Of a stretch of DNA of 33,827 nucleotides, positions 1 through 8,977 are shown piece by piece. The notes beneath the pieces were generated by a model, which saw nothing but the letters and a program-made list of their open reading frames with translations, made no database searches and had not been told where the DNA came from. The stretch lies in contig CACYBM010000015.1 in the NCBI GenBank assembly GCA_902772645.1, positions 1 to 33,827 of the forward strand, in the 5' to 3' direction. A program made the position numbers and the translations under genes. Each line of letters begins with the position of its first letter. Position 1 is the first letter of the stretch. The stretch comes from an uncultured Pseudomonadota bacterium. Its GTDB lineage: Bacteria; Pseudomonadota; Alphaproteobacteria; RUG11792.

Positions 1-75
1 GGCTCCTTGTGTTGGACTCGAACCAACGACCCCCTGGTTAACAGCCAAGTGCTCTACCAACTGAGCTAACAAGGA
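1..75 (-). tRNA. tRNA-Asn (anticodon GTT), 3' end at the window edge
   Basis: Read on the minus strand, bases 75 to 3 fold as a standard tRNA. The acceptor stem TCCTTGT pairs with ACAAGGA, the D-arm contains GCTCAGTTGG, the anticodon loop is CTGTTAA (anticodon GTT) and the T-loop is GTTCGAGTC. Bases 2-1 read CC, so a CCA end is probably encoded and its final A lies just outside the window. There is no intron and no missing arm. Confidence 0.95.
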
Positions 76-95
76 ATATCACCCTTATAGTTATA

Positions 96-123
96 TTATT
101 ACACATGGTAATTTCGTTTGCAA
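96..123 (-). promoter_or_regulatory. candidate sigma70-type promoter of tRNA-Asn
   Basis: On the minus strand a TTGCAA (-35, bases 123-118) is followed after 16 bases by TAATAA (-10, bases 101-96). Transcription would start roughly ten bases before the tRNA 5' end at 75. The background is very AT-rich, so the -10 alone means little; the spacing and position give moderate support. Confidence 0.35.
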
Positions 124-293
124 GTACTTTTTTATTTTTTTTATAAAAAATTTTTAGAATGTATTTAACGTAGTTTGTAATAATGATTTTTTATTATACA
201 AAATATTTGCTATTTTTAATCAAAATATAAACATTATAATACAATATACTTTGTAGAGCAAGGTATTACTTAATTTATAATAATATGCCTAAC

Positions 294-322
294 TTGCGGA
301 AAAAATCGATTTATAATATAAT
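294..322 (+). promoter_or_regulatory. sigma70-type promoter of hfq-alr
   Basis: TTGCGG at 294-299 and a perfect TATAAT at 317-322 are separated by exactly 17 bases. Transcription would begin near 330, giving a leader of about 20-25 bases before the hfq ATG at 353. No Shine-Dalgarno sequence is visible in that leader. Confidence 0.55.
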
Positions 323-352
323 TTTATTATTAATACATACAAATTTATAATA

Positions 353-625
353 ATGAATGAAAAAATAATTAATGTTCAAGATGCATTTTTAAATTATATA
401 AGAAAAAATAAAATACAGGTGACTATTTTCCTATTAAATGGAGTTAAGATGATAGGAATTATTTCTTGTTTTGATCAAACTACTGTTCTGTTAAAAAAAG
501 AAGGTTATACTCAATTAATATATAAACATGCAATATCGACAGTATTACCTCACAGTAGTGTTACATTGTTTGATTGGAGCAAACAAAATGATGTTCTGGA
601 TAATATAAATGGTATGCCTGACTAA
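353..625 (+). CDS. hfq: RNA chaperone Hfq
   Basis: Hfq forms a hexameric ring that binds small RNAs and AU-rich mRNA and helps them pair. The 90-residue product has the whole Sm fold: QDAFLN at 9-14 (family QDPFLN, proximal-face RNA contacts), the Sm1 stretch through FDQTTVLLKK around 40-49, and the diagnostic Sm2 motif YKHAIST at 57-63, whose Tyr/Lys/His line the RNA-binding pore. The ILLxxDG-like region with GYTQLIYKHAIS is closest in style to alphaproteobacterial Hfq. The C-terminal tail is short (about 20 residues), as is usual in alphaproteobacteria. The stop codon TAA shares its last A with the ATG of the racemase gene behind it, so the two are surely cotranscribed and probably translationally coupled. 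Start at 353 is the only ATG that gives the full N-terminal helix. Confidence 0.95.
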   Translation: MNEKIINVQDAFLNYIRKNKIQVTIFLLNGVKMIGIISCFDQTTVLLKKEGYTQLIYKHAISTVLPHSSVTLFDWSKQNDVLDNINGMPD

Positions 626-1725
626 TGTTCAGTACTAATTATCCATCAATACACATTAATATTATTGCTATAAGAGATAACTATTTAGCTATTAGGGATT
701 ATGTTAGTCCGAGTGTTGTTGTCTCTGCCGTAGTAAAAGCAAATGCATATGGCTTAAATTCAAAAATAGTATCTGATTGTTTATACGATGCTGGATGCAG
801 GGATTTTTGGGTAGCTTACTTAAATGAAGCAATAGATATAAGATCTGTGTTACCTTACGATGCGAATATTTATGTATTGCAAGGATTCGATAGTTGTGAT
901 ATCGATTTATTAAAACAATACAGAATAACACAAGTAATTAATTCTATAGAGGAATTTAATGTAGCTAAAAATCATGGGTTAGATTTGGTATTATTTTTTG
1001 ATACTGGTTTATCACGATTAGGAATAAGAGGAAATGATATAGATGTATTGCTTCCTGATATTAAAAATGAAAACGTATCATATGTTATATCTCATCTTGC
1101 ATGCTCTGAAGACATGTATTCACCATATAATTTGAAACAAAAAAAATTATTTGATGAAATCTTGCTAAAAATTAGTGAAATAAAATCAATTAAAGCTGGA
1201 ATATCAGCTTCTGGTGGTACATTCCTAGGGCCAGAATACCAATATGATATAGTGCGTATTGGCAAGTTCTTATATGGTATTCAAGTATTCCCCGAAATAT
1301 TAAAATCGAAAAATGTAGTTTCTATAAGAACAAAAGTATTACAAAAATATTCAATACCAATAGGTGAAGGAGTGGGATATGGTTTCACATTTAAAGCCAG
1401 TCGTAATACCAAGATAGCTGTTGTATCAATTGGATATGCAGATGGCATTAAAAGAGCTTTATCTAATAGTGGCAAGATATTGTTTTATAATAATAACGGA
1501 GAATTATATAAAGCACCGATATTAGGTAGTGTATCAATGGATTTGCTAACATGTGATGTAACAACAATACCAGACGATTGTACATGTATTGGTCATGAGG
1601 CAGTTTTATTGGATGATAATTACACAATAGATGATATGGCGGCTGAATCTGGTAATATTCCACTAGAAATACTAACAGGATTAAATTACAGATCATCAAG
1701 AATGCATATTAATTATTATATGTAG
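625..1725 (+). CDS. alr: alanine racemase
   Basis: PLP-dependent conversion of L-Ala to D-Ala for peptidoglycan. The product is 366 residues, normal for the family. The PLP lysine is K38 in VVKANAYG; the second catalytic residue, Tyr252, sits in GYG of the C-terminal beta domain, followed by the family motifs SIGYADGIKR (about 268-277), GSVSMDLL and NIPLEILTGLNYRSSR near the end. Both active-site residues are kept, so the enzyme should be active, which implies the cell still makes at least some peptidoglycan precursors. The start overlaps the hfq stop by one base (TAATG) and no separate ribosome-binding site is visible, so translation probably depends on reinitiation after hfq. Confidence 0.95.
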   Translation: MFSTNYPSIHINIIAIRDNYLAIRDYVSPSVVVSAVVKANAYGLNSKIVSDCLYDAGCRDFWVAYLNEAIDIRSVLPYDANIYVLQGFDSCDIDLLKQYRITQVINSIEEFNVAKNHGLDLVLFFDTGLSRLGIRGNDIDVLLPDIKNENVSYVISHLACSEDMYSPYNLKQKKLFDEILLKISEIKSIKAGISASGGTFLGPEYQYDIVRIGKFLYGIQVFPEILKSKNVVSIRTKVLQKYSIPIGEGVGYGFTFKASRNTKIAVVSIGYADGIKRALSNSGKILFYNNNGELYKAPILGSVSMDLLTCDVTTIPDDCTCIGHEAVLLDDNYTIDDMAAESGNIPLEILTGLNYRSSRMHINYYM

Positions 1726-2043
1726 TATAATAGTGTATGTTATTATATTGATAATATTATTAGTAACTTAATAGTAAAAAGTACCATTGTAGTATAGTGT
1801 GATTTGTAATATCTTCATATATATTAATGATGTGTTGATATTTAATTTTTTTATAACTTACACTGTATTCTACGCAGTTATCAATTATTACAAAATTATA
1901 TTTTACTTGAATTGATATACGTAACATAAATAAATGATAATATAAATATTTATATTATAAAGGTTTAAATTTAAATTTTGTAAAGTATTCTATAAACTTA
2001 TTTAGTAATATATAAGTTAAAAAACATAAAACAACAAAGCCAA
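1726..2043. other. intergenic, no gene seen
   Basis: About 320 bases of A/T-rich sequence after alr. No open frame of coding character, RNA gene or convincing terminator was found. Confidence 0.5.
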
Positions 2044-2169
2044 TTATTTGTAATTATAATATTTGTTAATTATTGCCAATATAATAAGAACACCAGAAAT
2101 ACATAATATAATTAACAATATACTGAATGTTGAAAATAGTTTTGTTGCAATCCATGAAATACTACCCAT
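2044..2169 (-). CDS. possible 41-residue single-pass membrane peptide
   Basis: A minus-strand ORF runs from ATG at 2169 to TAA at 2044-2046. The peptide begins MGSISWIATKLFSTF, has a continuous hydrophobic stretch from about residue 11 to 34, and ends in a short Lys/Tyr/Asn tail (NKYYNYK). That is the layout of a small inner-membrane protein. Against it: no Shine-Dalgarno sequence is visible and short hydrophobic ORFs arise easily in AT-rich DNA. I do not recognise a family. It is the only coding-like signal in the 1-kb gap between alr and tRNA-Asp. Confidence 0.3.
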   Translation of the reverse strand: MGSISWIATKLFSTFSILLIILCISGVLIILAIINKYYNYK

Positions 2170-2746
2170 AGTACTTGTAAATATTATGTTTATATAGTTA
2201 TAAAAGAATATTTCATAAATATATATTCTATATTATAAAACATAATAATAATTGTAGATAATAATCTATCCACGTTATTAATACGATTAAGAAGTACTGT
2301 GTTATCTTTTAATATAGTGATTACTGAATTACTATATATTGTATTGTTATGTCATCATTAGATTTAGCATTATAAGATAATAATTGTATCCAACAAAACA
2401 TAAAAGTATCTAAAAATTGCACATTTAAACAGGTTATATTATGACATAACTTAGGTGTGTTTTTAATAAAATATCATTTAATGGTTGGAATATTTTTTAT
2501 ATTTTGGAAAATTGCTCGATAAATACTAAAATTTTTTACAATCAATATTAAAATACCAAATTTATTTACACAACTCAATATTCTGTATCATTGCTTAATG
2601 AAAACAATTCAGCAATACATAACAGCTAATTAACAAATCGTAATAAACATTACTAACGAATCTATAACAAATGTACAGTACATGTTAATATACTCACACA
2701 CATCACACACAGACAATCATGATTAACAAACAAAGACAAGACAGAA
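2170..2746. other. intergenic, no gene seen; small palindrome and CA-rich tract
   Basis: No coding frame stands out. Bases 2671-2683 form the perfect dyad ATGTAC-A-GTACAT. Bases about 2692-2745, just downstream of tRNA-Asp, are an unusual CA/GA-rich tract in a region otherwise almost free of C; on the tRNA's strand this is T/G-rich and could help end its transcript. Confidence 0.4.
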
Positions 2747-2823
2747 TGGCGGGATTGACGAGACTTGAACTCGCGACCTCCTGCGTGACAGGCAGGCGCT
2801 CTAACCAACTGAGCTACAACCCC
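2747..2823 (-). tRNA. tRNA-Asp (anticodon GTC)
   Basis: On the minus strand 2823 to 2750 gives a complete cloverleaf: acceptor GGGGTTG with CAATCCC (one G-U pair), D-arm with GCTCAGTTGGTTAGAG, anticodon loop CTGTCAC (GTC), and T-loop GTTCAAGTC. An encoded CCA lies at 2749-2747, for a total of 77 bases. Confidence 0.96.
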
Positions 2824-2856
2824 AATGACATGGTATTATCACCACTAGTTAATCTC

Positions 2857-2885
2857 ATTGTAACAATAATCAAAAATTAAGTCAA
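2857..2885 (-). promoter_or_regulatory. sigma70-type promoter of tRNA-Asp
   Basis: Reading on the minus strand, TTGACT (2885-2880) and TACAAT (2862-2857) are separated by exactly 17 bases. The predicted start lies near 2850, about 27 bases before the tRNA 5' end. This is among the cleanest promoters in the window. Confidence 0.6.
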
Positions 2886-3099
2886 CATAAAAGTTTTGGA
2901 ACATAGACAATTTTTATTACACACTTATTTAAGATGTGAAGTTATACAATACAATGTATATCTTAAAATATAACGAAATAATTACATTATCTATAATTTA
3001 CATATTATATTAAATAATTTTATACTTTTACATCGCAATTATATATTATTTGTACTAGAATTAATGATAAATATAATAAATTATCAATAGATTTACTGT

Positions 3100-4464
3100 A
3101 TGAAAAATAATAAAACATTAATTATGGTTATAATGTTTTGTACAATAACTAGTAATACTCATACGTATAATTTTGTGGAACAATTAAATGTTGATGCAAA
3201 TAATAAGAATGAAATAACAAACATGATTTTTGATAACAGCGCTAAAAATAATGTATATAAAAATGGAATACATATATCTATTACTTTTAGTTATAAATAT
3301 TATAATTTTGCAATTTATGACAAAGAACATCAAACAAATTATAATAAATCCTTCACAAAAATAAGTCAATTTGTGAGTAATTTAAATAAAACAATACGAG
3401 TAATTAGAATTATTACTGGTGATGAATCATGTATTAACGCATATTATGAATAATACAACAATATATATTATAAATATTTTATATTAAGTAAAAAAAATAT
3501 TTGATAATAGCAGTGAAATTGAATTACTGATATTGCTGAATAATTTGAACATTCCAGTAAAAATATTATTAGATTGTTATGTACCTAACAAAAACAATAA
3601 CGATAATAATAGTAGCAATGTTATTACTTTTAAAACATAATACTTAACAATATCAACAAATTAGCATTTAAATTTAACAATATAAATTCTTTACATAAGT
3701 GTTGTCTAACAAAAATATAAATAAGTAAAAATACTGATATTACAGTTAATATACCAACAATTATTAAGATTTTTAATAAGAAAGCACAAAAATGAACAGT
3801 AAACAATTCTTCAATTATTACATTAGTAAATTAGATTTTACCGCAATAGACTGAGAAAATAATATCCAATTATATAATAATTTTTATAACGTAAACCTTA
3901 ACGAAATTTTTGAAGATATATCATCTGTAAAACCAGAGACAGTAATGTTAGGTACTAATTCCTATAAACTAAAACTAGAAAATTATTAGAATCAATATAA
4001 CAAATTGTGAAACCAAACATCTGAGAGAATACATAATAAACAAAATATTAAATTTAACAATTTTAATTTTTCTAAATATATAAAACAACTTGATACGTTA
4101 ATTGAGGATATTAAGCAGAGATGCAATATCACAAAAAAATAATACCACCTACAAAATGTTACAAAGATGTTGGTTATTGAATACAAAAAATATAAATCCT
4201 AAACACATCCTATCAATAAAACGTTAATTAAACCAACAGAATATATTAATAATCATACAGATACTTTAAAAAAAATATAATACTGATATTTATATTGATG
4301 TATCACGAGCCTTTTTGTTAGTAAATATATATATGTATGATATAATGAAACGAAATAATATAATAAATGCTGAACATAAGCAAACTACAGCAAAATTAGA
4401 TAAAAAAATGAATAAAATAAACACAAACAGAAAAACGATCAATATATTTGTAATAAGTAGTTAG
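3100..4464 (+). pseudogene. decayed gene for a secreted protein of unknown function; 5' part open at 3100-3453
   Basis: The first part, 3100-3453, is an open frame of 117 residues with a signal-peptide-like start (Met, Lys, then a hydrophobic run about residues 7-16). After its stop the coding character continues in pieces. Bases about 3488-3640 are open in another frame. Frame 3792-4202 is coding-like for 136 codons but cut by TGA (3852), TAG (3987), TGA (4008) and TAA (4140). Frame 4270-4464 is open for 64 codons. In DNA this AT-rich a non-coding frame should meet a stop every 12 or so codons, so these pieces look like remains of one long gene. Residues around YKYYNFAIYDKEHQTNYNK resemble part of the decayed gene at 15460-16382. 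The 117-residue stub could still be made; its function is unknown. Confidence 0.55.
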
Positions 4465-4735
4465 ATGTATTTTGTATATAAAATAAAGCATATTTGACTC
4501 TTTGGATAATATCTTTTTTTATGGTATATAATGATTTTCTATGTAATAAAAACTAATACTATTCCATAGTTTGATTGTTTTAATAAAATATTGTTGGATT
4601 AGTATAAATTATGCATTTTACACAATCATATTTTATTGTAATATAAATAATATATTCGGATTATGGAGACAAGATTCAGCATCACCAAATTATGAAACAA
4701 ATAATTAAGATAGTCAGATTATAAAACGACACTCA

Positions 4736-4766
4736 GACGCCAGTATTATACGGAAAAATAGGCGTC
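4736..4766 (-). terminator. hairpin downstream of rpmB-secB
   Basis: On the minus strand, GACGCC (4766-4761) pairs with GGCGTC (4741-4736), a GC-rich 6-bp stem that is rare in this sequence, nine bases after the secB stop. A TTTTAT follows about eight bases beyond the stem. The loop is long (19 bases), so this is a probable rather than textbook terminator. Confidence 0.4.
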
Positions 4767-4774
4767 ATTGAATG

Positions 4775-5317
4775 TTAGTTAATACTTTGTGTTTTCTGAT
4801 CATTATTTTGTACATTAGTCTTACTTGGTTGTGTATTATTGTTCTTCTGTTGTTGTTTCTTTTGCATATATAAAGAAGCAAAGTCAATTGGTTCTATTAG
4901 CAATGGGGGATATCCACCATTCCTTGTAACATCAGATATAATATATCTTAAGAATGGGAACATTAAAAATGGCACATGTACTAATAAAATAGTTTCTAAA
5001 TTCTCACCATTTACTTGCTTATCTACTGTTACTAGTGCTCCATATGTCATGTCTACTACAAACATTGGCTTATCATCTATCTTGGAATTTACAACAACTT
5101 TTAAAGTTGTCTCATAAGTATTTTCCTGTATATTTGCCACGTGTGTTTCAACATTAACTGATACTTCTGGTTGTTTCTTCACATCACTGTACTTCAATAG
5201 CACATTTGGGTTTTCAAATGATAAATCCTTAATATATTGGTCATGAATATAAAAAGGATATTTCTGTTTATTATTGTTATTGTTATTATTACTACTATTT
5301 GTATTATTGTCTGCCAT
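4775..5317 (-). CDS. secB: protein-export chaperone SecB
   Basis: SecB keeps preproteins unfolded and hands them to SecA. The 180-residue product has the family core from about residue 22 to 155: IKDLSFENPN (binding-groove strand), QPEVSVNVET, YETTLKVVV, and the C-terminal helix region YIISDVTRNGGYPPLLIEPIDFASLY, which matches the family pattern SRGTFPxLxLxPVNFxxLF. It is longer than usual (about 155-165) because of an Asn-run near the N-terminus (residues 5-16) and a Gln/Asn-rich C-terminal tail (about 153-180). Such low-complexity ends are common in this window. The ATG overlaps the end of rpmB by 14 bases, so the two form one operon. SecB fits with the many Sec signal peptides encoded nearby. 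Confidence 0.93.
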   Translation of the reverse strand: MADNNTNSSNNNNNNNKQKYPFYIHDQYIKDLSFENPNVLLKYSDVKKQPEVSVNVETHVANIQENTYETTLKVVVNSKIDDKPMFVVDMTYGALVTVDKQVNGENLETILLVHVPFLMFPFLRYIISDVTRNGGYPPLLIEPIDFASLYMQKKQQQKNNNTQPSKTNVQNNDQKTQSIN

Positions 5318-5618
5318 TTTCTACCCCATTATTTAACTCCTTTTTGGTTTTCATTATTTCTTTCTTAAGTATTTGAGCTCTTCTACTTAGTTTACAATTA
5401 CATGTACTTAACAAATACTCATCCAAACCACCTTTAGATTCCACTGTTCTGATTCCTGAAGGTGTTACTCTCAATTGTATCTTCCTTTGTAATACATCAC
5501 TTAGAAATGATACGTTATGAAGATTAGGTAAGAATTTTCTCCTTGTTTTATTATGAGCATGGCTTACATTATTACCGAACATTACGGTTTTCCCAGTTAA
5601 AGCGCATTTTCTTGGCAT
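5304..5618 (-). CDS. rpmB: 50S ribosomal protein L28
   Basis: Large-subunit protein near the E site. The 104-residue product begins MPRKCALTGKTVMFGNNVSH, the family signature (RCxLTGKxxxxGNxVSHA), followed by KTRRKFLPNLHNVSF and RVTPSGIRTVESKGGLDEYL. Length suits alphaproteobacterial L28 (about 95-100), with a slightly longer basic tail. It is the first gene of a two-gene unit with secB, whose start lies inside its 3' end. A TTGCAG and TTATTA/TATTAT pair about 17 bases apart lies upstream (near 5650-5690 on the minus strand) and may be the promoter. Confidence 0.94.
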   Translation of the reverse strand: MPRKCALTGKTVMFGNNVSHAHNKTRRKFLPNLHNVSFLSDVLQRKIQLRVTPSGIRTVESKGGLDEYLLSTCNCKLSRRAQILKKEIMKTKKELNNGVENGRQ

Positions 5619-6075
5619 ATTAACTAAAATTTATTAACACTATTCGATAATTAATAATAACATGGAACAGCTTGTTACTGCAACCATCTAGTGTTATTTA
5701 GTACAATTTGAACGATATTCTTGGACAAGGTATATAAATAAGAATCAGCTACGAGTTTTTAAATAAGTGTAATATAAAGTGTACCATTTAAATGCTATTC
5801 CTAATTTGAGTTCTATAAAATCTATGGACTAATTTTCCAGTTATTTCGAATCCATGGTCCATTATATAATGAATAATTCTATGAATATAATAAATGAATT
5901 TACAAAGTAGTATTTATTTACTATACTACATGTTGTACAATGAGATGTTTAAAAAATAATTAGTAATTTTTGAAGATTTACCCATTTTATAAAATGAAAA
6001 TGTTAATCATATAATGATTTTATAAACTGGTTGGTATACTTTGTTGCCGGAGCATTTATTGTGTGAAGTAGGAAA
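5619..6075. other. intergenic, no gene seen
   Basis: Separates divergently oriented rpmB and the secreted-protein gene at 6076. No open frame with coding character was found. A dyad ATGGAC...GTCCAT spans about 5823-5862. It did not match any small RNA I know (no SRP, 6S or tmRNA signature). Confidence 0.45.
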
Positions 6076-6462
6076 ATGTTGAATTTATTTTTCGCAAGTT
6101 GTTTGTTAGTTGGCTTTTACAGTAATAGTGATGCATTACAGGATATAGTTCTTTTTAAGAATACGTTGTCAATACAAGATTGTGTGATAAGAGATAATAA
6201 CAGCACGGAAGGTGTTTTAATAGATATTATGAAAGATGGTAGGTGTCGTATTGCTACATTTGTGGATCATCAAGTTCATAACCAAATATTAAACAATATT
6301 AATGTGGATGAGTTTTATAAAACTACACGAAATTGTTTTAGAGCTACATCAATTATGAACAATATGGATACTGTAACTATAAATGGTTTTGATAGTTATA
6401 ATACTCGTTATAAATTGTTTATAAATAGTGAAAACCCAAATGGAACTGAATGCAATTTATAA
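6076..6462 (+). CDS. small secreted protein of unknown function
   Basis: 128 residues. The N-terminus is a Sec signal peptide: hydrophobic residues 2-14 and a likely cleavage after SDA (about residue 20). The mature part has four Cys residues (in SIQDCVI, DGRCRI, RNCFRA and the C-terminal ECNL), which could form two disulfides in the periplasm or outside the cell. A weak ribosome-binding site AGTAGGAAA directly precedes the ATG. I recognise no family. The same frame beyond the stop meets stops at 6487, 6574 and 6592, then stays open to 6669, so a longer ancestral protein truncated by a nonsense change is possible but weakly supported. Confidence 0.65.
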   Translation: MLNLFFASCLLVGFYSNSDALQDIVLFKNTLSIQDCVIRDNNSTEGVLIDIMKDGRCRIATFVDHQVHNQILNNINVDEFYKTTRNCFRATSIMNNMDTVTINGFDSYNTRYKLFINSENPNGTECNL

Positions 6463-6988
6463 AATATATCAGCGATATTGCAATACTGATCCAACATAAT
6501 ATCTGCTATTAGCCTGAATTACTTGTATATAATTGAGAATTTAACTAATGAAAATAGTAAAATAAAAAAAGTATAAAAGATACAATATATCTAACTAAAT
6601 ATACAAAATTACAGTATTGTATTATTGGAGGATTTTAAATATTTTGAAATGATTTTAATATTGAATTATTAACTATGTTTTACTTCATTAAAGCAAATCA
6701 TCATGAAACTTCTTTAAAAAGTATTAATTAGTATTTTGATAGATTAGAAATACTAAATTATCTTTACCAACTATATGATTATAGAGATGGATACATAAAA
6801 TCAGGAAAATATTATTGTTATTAAGCGAGATGTGAAATATAAAAAATAATACAAAAAATAAATTATTACAATATGGATTTTATAATTATACAACATATTA
6901 TTAATAGTATTACAAAGTAGTTGTGTTTTATTATATTAAAACATACTGATATATAATTTTATATTATTGTACAGTATTTCACATATAT
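6463..6988. other. gene-free stretch, possible 3' remnant of the preceding gene
   Basis: The frame of the 6076 gene has about 28 open codons between 6490 and 6573 and 25 between 6595 and 6669, more than expected by chance in such AT-rich DNA but too short to prove decay. The rest shows no coding character on either strand. Confidence 0.35.
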
Positions 6989-8572
6989 CTAAAATGGTCT
7001 CGGATCTGGTACGAATCTTTGTAATCTTATGTCAGGTGCTCTTTGTAATGTAGTTGGTTCAGATATTTTAACTTTAACTAATATTACTAGTTCAACTACT
7101 CTGTCTTTAGTATCATATGATGATGCTAATTCTCCTAATATTGGTACATCTCTAATAACAGGTAATCCAGATTTATTTTTGGATGATATAACTTCCATAA
7201 ATCCACCCAATACTGCTACTTCACCATCGTTTAGTTTTAATACTGATGCGACTTCTCTCACCTCAGTTATTGGTATTTTTGATTTTGGATAATCTTGCAT
7301 ATTATTGCGATTATTATTGTGAGCAGATTGTATTGCTATATCAACTGCAGGATCATTCACTGTATCTTGCTTCTTAGTAATAGTAGGTCTTAAGAACAAT
7401 GAAACTACTCCATTTTTTACATCTATTGAAGGTTGTACAAACATTACTAGTCCAATTGGTATTGTTTTTATATCACTAGATATGTTGACATCTTCTCGTG
7501 ATGAATCCCTATTTGAATAAACTTTATCATAATTTAATTTAAAATATACTTGGTTCTCAGCGATTTTTATTACTGCTGCTTGGTTATTCATTGTAGTAAT
7601 ACGAGGATTAGATATTGTTCTAACTGATCCAAAGTGTTCTAATGCTTTTAATATACTATCAACGTCCTTTGTTACTTTGCAACTAAATGATGATGCTATA
7701 TTATCATTGCTATCAATAAAATTTGTAGTAATGCTACTTTTATTCAATAATAAATTCCAATTAATTCCTCTTCTGTATTCGTTTTTTAAGACTACTTCTA
7801 TTATTTTGGCTTCTATTAATACTTGACTACTATTCACTTCCTTTATTTGATCTATATATGATTGTATTTCCTTTTGTGTTTTAGAATTTGCACAAATAGT
7901 AATAATACCAGATTGTTTATTTATTGAATATTTATTCTTACTATCAGATGATAGTATTATACCAATTCCCTTACTTAAATCATCCCAAAATTCACTCTTC
8001 GCTTTAAAAGTAACAGTACTATCAGAAGTTGTACTAGTGCTATTACTAGTGTTACTGCCAGTAACTTCAGTTGCTATTGCGATTTTATTTTCACTATCTC
8101 TTGATAGATTTAAAAATTGCACATCATAATTCTGAGAGTATGGTGAGTCTTTAACTATTTTAAGGAAATCATTCTGTATTGTATATCTCAAATCAGCTAT
8201 ATCACATATTGCATCTACTACTTCTATAAATGGTTTATTATTAGCCATAAATATAACATTAGAATTAATTGCAGGATCTATTTGAATATTTATTCCTAAT
8301 TGTTTCGATACTTCATATAATACTGATTTTAATGGTAATGATTCGTTTATTAATAATGATACTTTTCGTTTAAATCTGGATGGTATTTTGATTGGAACTG
8401 ATTTAGGTTTTACTTTATGTTTAGGAATTATTATTTCGTCTTTTATAGGGGAAGATAATGTTTTTACTGAATCATCTGATACACTTTCAGATAACGATTT
8501 TTTATTTGTTAATAAATCACAAGCAGTTAATAGTAGAGTGGTACTTAGTAATAATAATGACCTGTAGTTCAT
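6989..8572 (-). CDS. secretin family lipoprotein (PilQ/MshL/GspD type)
   Basis: Secretins form large outer-membrane gated rings for type II/III secretion or type IV pili. The 527-residue product has a lipoprotein signal (lipobox LTAC, Cys18), a low-complexity linker, a short secretin/TonB N-terminal-like domain (about 65-130, with LPLKSVLYEVSKQLGINIQID), an N1-like KH domain (about 205-250), and a C-terminal secretin domain from about 250. The domain shows ISNPRITTMNNQAAVIKI, DGEVAVLGG and RDVPILGELASS, matching the secretin VPxLGxLF signature. Size and layout fit the MshL-like secretins annotated in Anaplasmataceae-type genomes. No other secretion or pilus gene lies next to it, so its partner system is not visible here. 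Confidence 0.85.
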   Translation of the reverse strand: MNYRSLLLLSTTLLLTACDLLTNKKSLSESVSDDSVKTLSSPIKDEIIIPKHKVKPKSVPIKIPSRFKRKVSLLINESLPLKSVLYEVSKQLGINIQIDPAINSNVIFMANNKPFIEVVDAICDIADLRYTIQNDFLKIVKDSPYSQNYDVQFLNLSRDSENKIAIATEVTGSNTSNSTSTTSDSTVTFKAKSEFWDDLSKGIGIILSSDSKNKYSINKQSGIITICANSKTQKEIQSYIDQIKEVNSSQVLIEAKIIEVVLKNEYRRGINWNLLLNKSSITTNFIDSNDNIASSFSCKVTKDVDSILKALEHFGSVRTISNPRITTMNNQAAVIKIAENQVYFKLNYDKVYSNRDSSREDVNISSDIKTIPIGLVMFVQPSIDVKNGVVSLFLRPTITKKQDTVNDPAVDIAIQSAHNNNRNNMQDYPKSKIPITEVREVASVLKLNDGEVAVLGGFMEVISSKNKSGLPVIRDVPILGELASSYDTKDRVVELVILVKVKISEPTTLQRAPDIRLQRFVPDPRPF

Positions 8573-8591
8573 GCATGTTGTATGTATATAG

Positions 8592-8619
8592 CTTATATGT
8601 AAAATTTTAATTAACGCAA
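8592..8619 (-). promoter_or_regulatory. candidate promoter of the secretin gene
   Basis: On the minus strand TTGCGT (8619-8614) is followed after 16 bases by TATAAG (8597-8592), about 20 bases before the ATG at 8572. Spacing and position are reasonable; the AT-rich background lowers confidence. Confidence 0.3.
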
Positions 8620-8977
8620 GTTAAAAATTAGTTAACAAATATATCACATAGTAAAAAACACGTATTGCTACTTAATATTTTATGAACTCTTTGTTTATTA
8701 ACAATAAATAGCGTTATAAAATTGGGAATATCTATATTAGATAAATCGGTAAAATATATATTATTTGTTGAATATGCTGGAAATTATCGATAATTAAAAA
8801 TGTATGGCAGTAATGTTACATTAACATAATATAATCTAATAATGCATTAGTATAACCAATAATTTACCTGAACATTACATTTTATAATTACTTTACCTCA
8901 TAACACTCCAAAATATACACGTACAATAATTAATCTATTATAATAATATATAATTAATACTATTACAACTTTATGAA
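8620..8977. other. intergenic between divergent secretin and helicase genes
   Basis: About 360 bases with no coding frame, RNA gene or clear repeat. It must hold the helicase promoter, which I could not single out from the AT-rich background. Confidence 0.45.

Noticed and set aside
2260-2280. CTATCCACG as a DnaA box hinting at a replication origin.
   Set aside because: A single imperfect match (7 of 9) with no cluster and no origin-type neighbours such as dnaA or parAB.
3852-4010. In-frame TGA codons in several remnants (3852, 4008, 16165, 6487) suggested UGA might encode Trp here.
   Set aside because: Conserved genes use TGG for Trp, and ftsK ends with TGA exactly where the family ends. 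TAG and TAA and frameshifts interrupt the same remnants, so decay explains them better.
5823-5862. Dyad ATGGAC/GTCCAT in the gap before 6076 as a small RNA gene (for example SRP RNA).
   Set aside because: No SRP loop motif (GGAAGCAGC-like), no promoter-terminator pair, and the loop is too long for a known RNA family.
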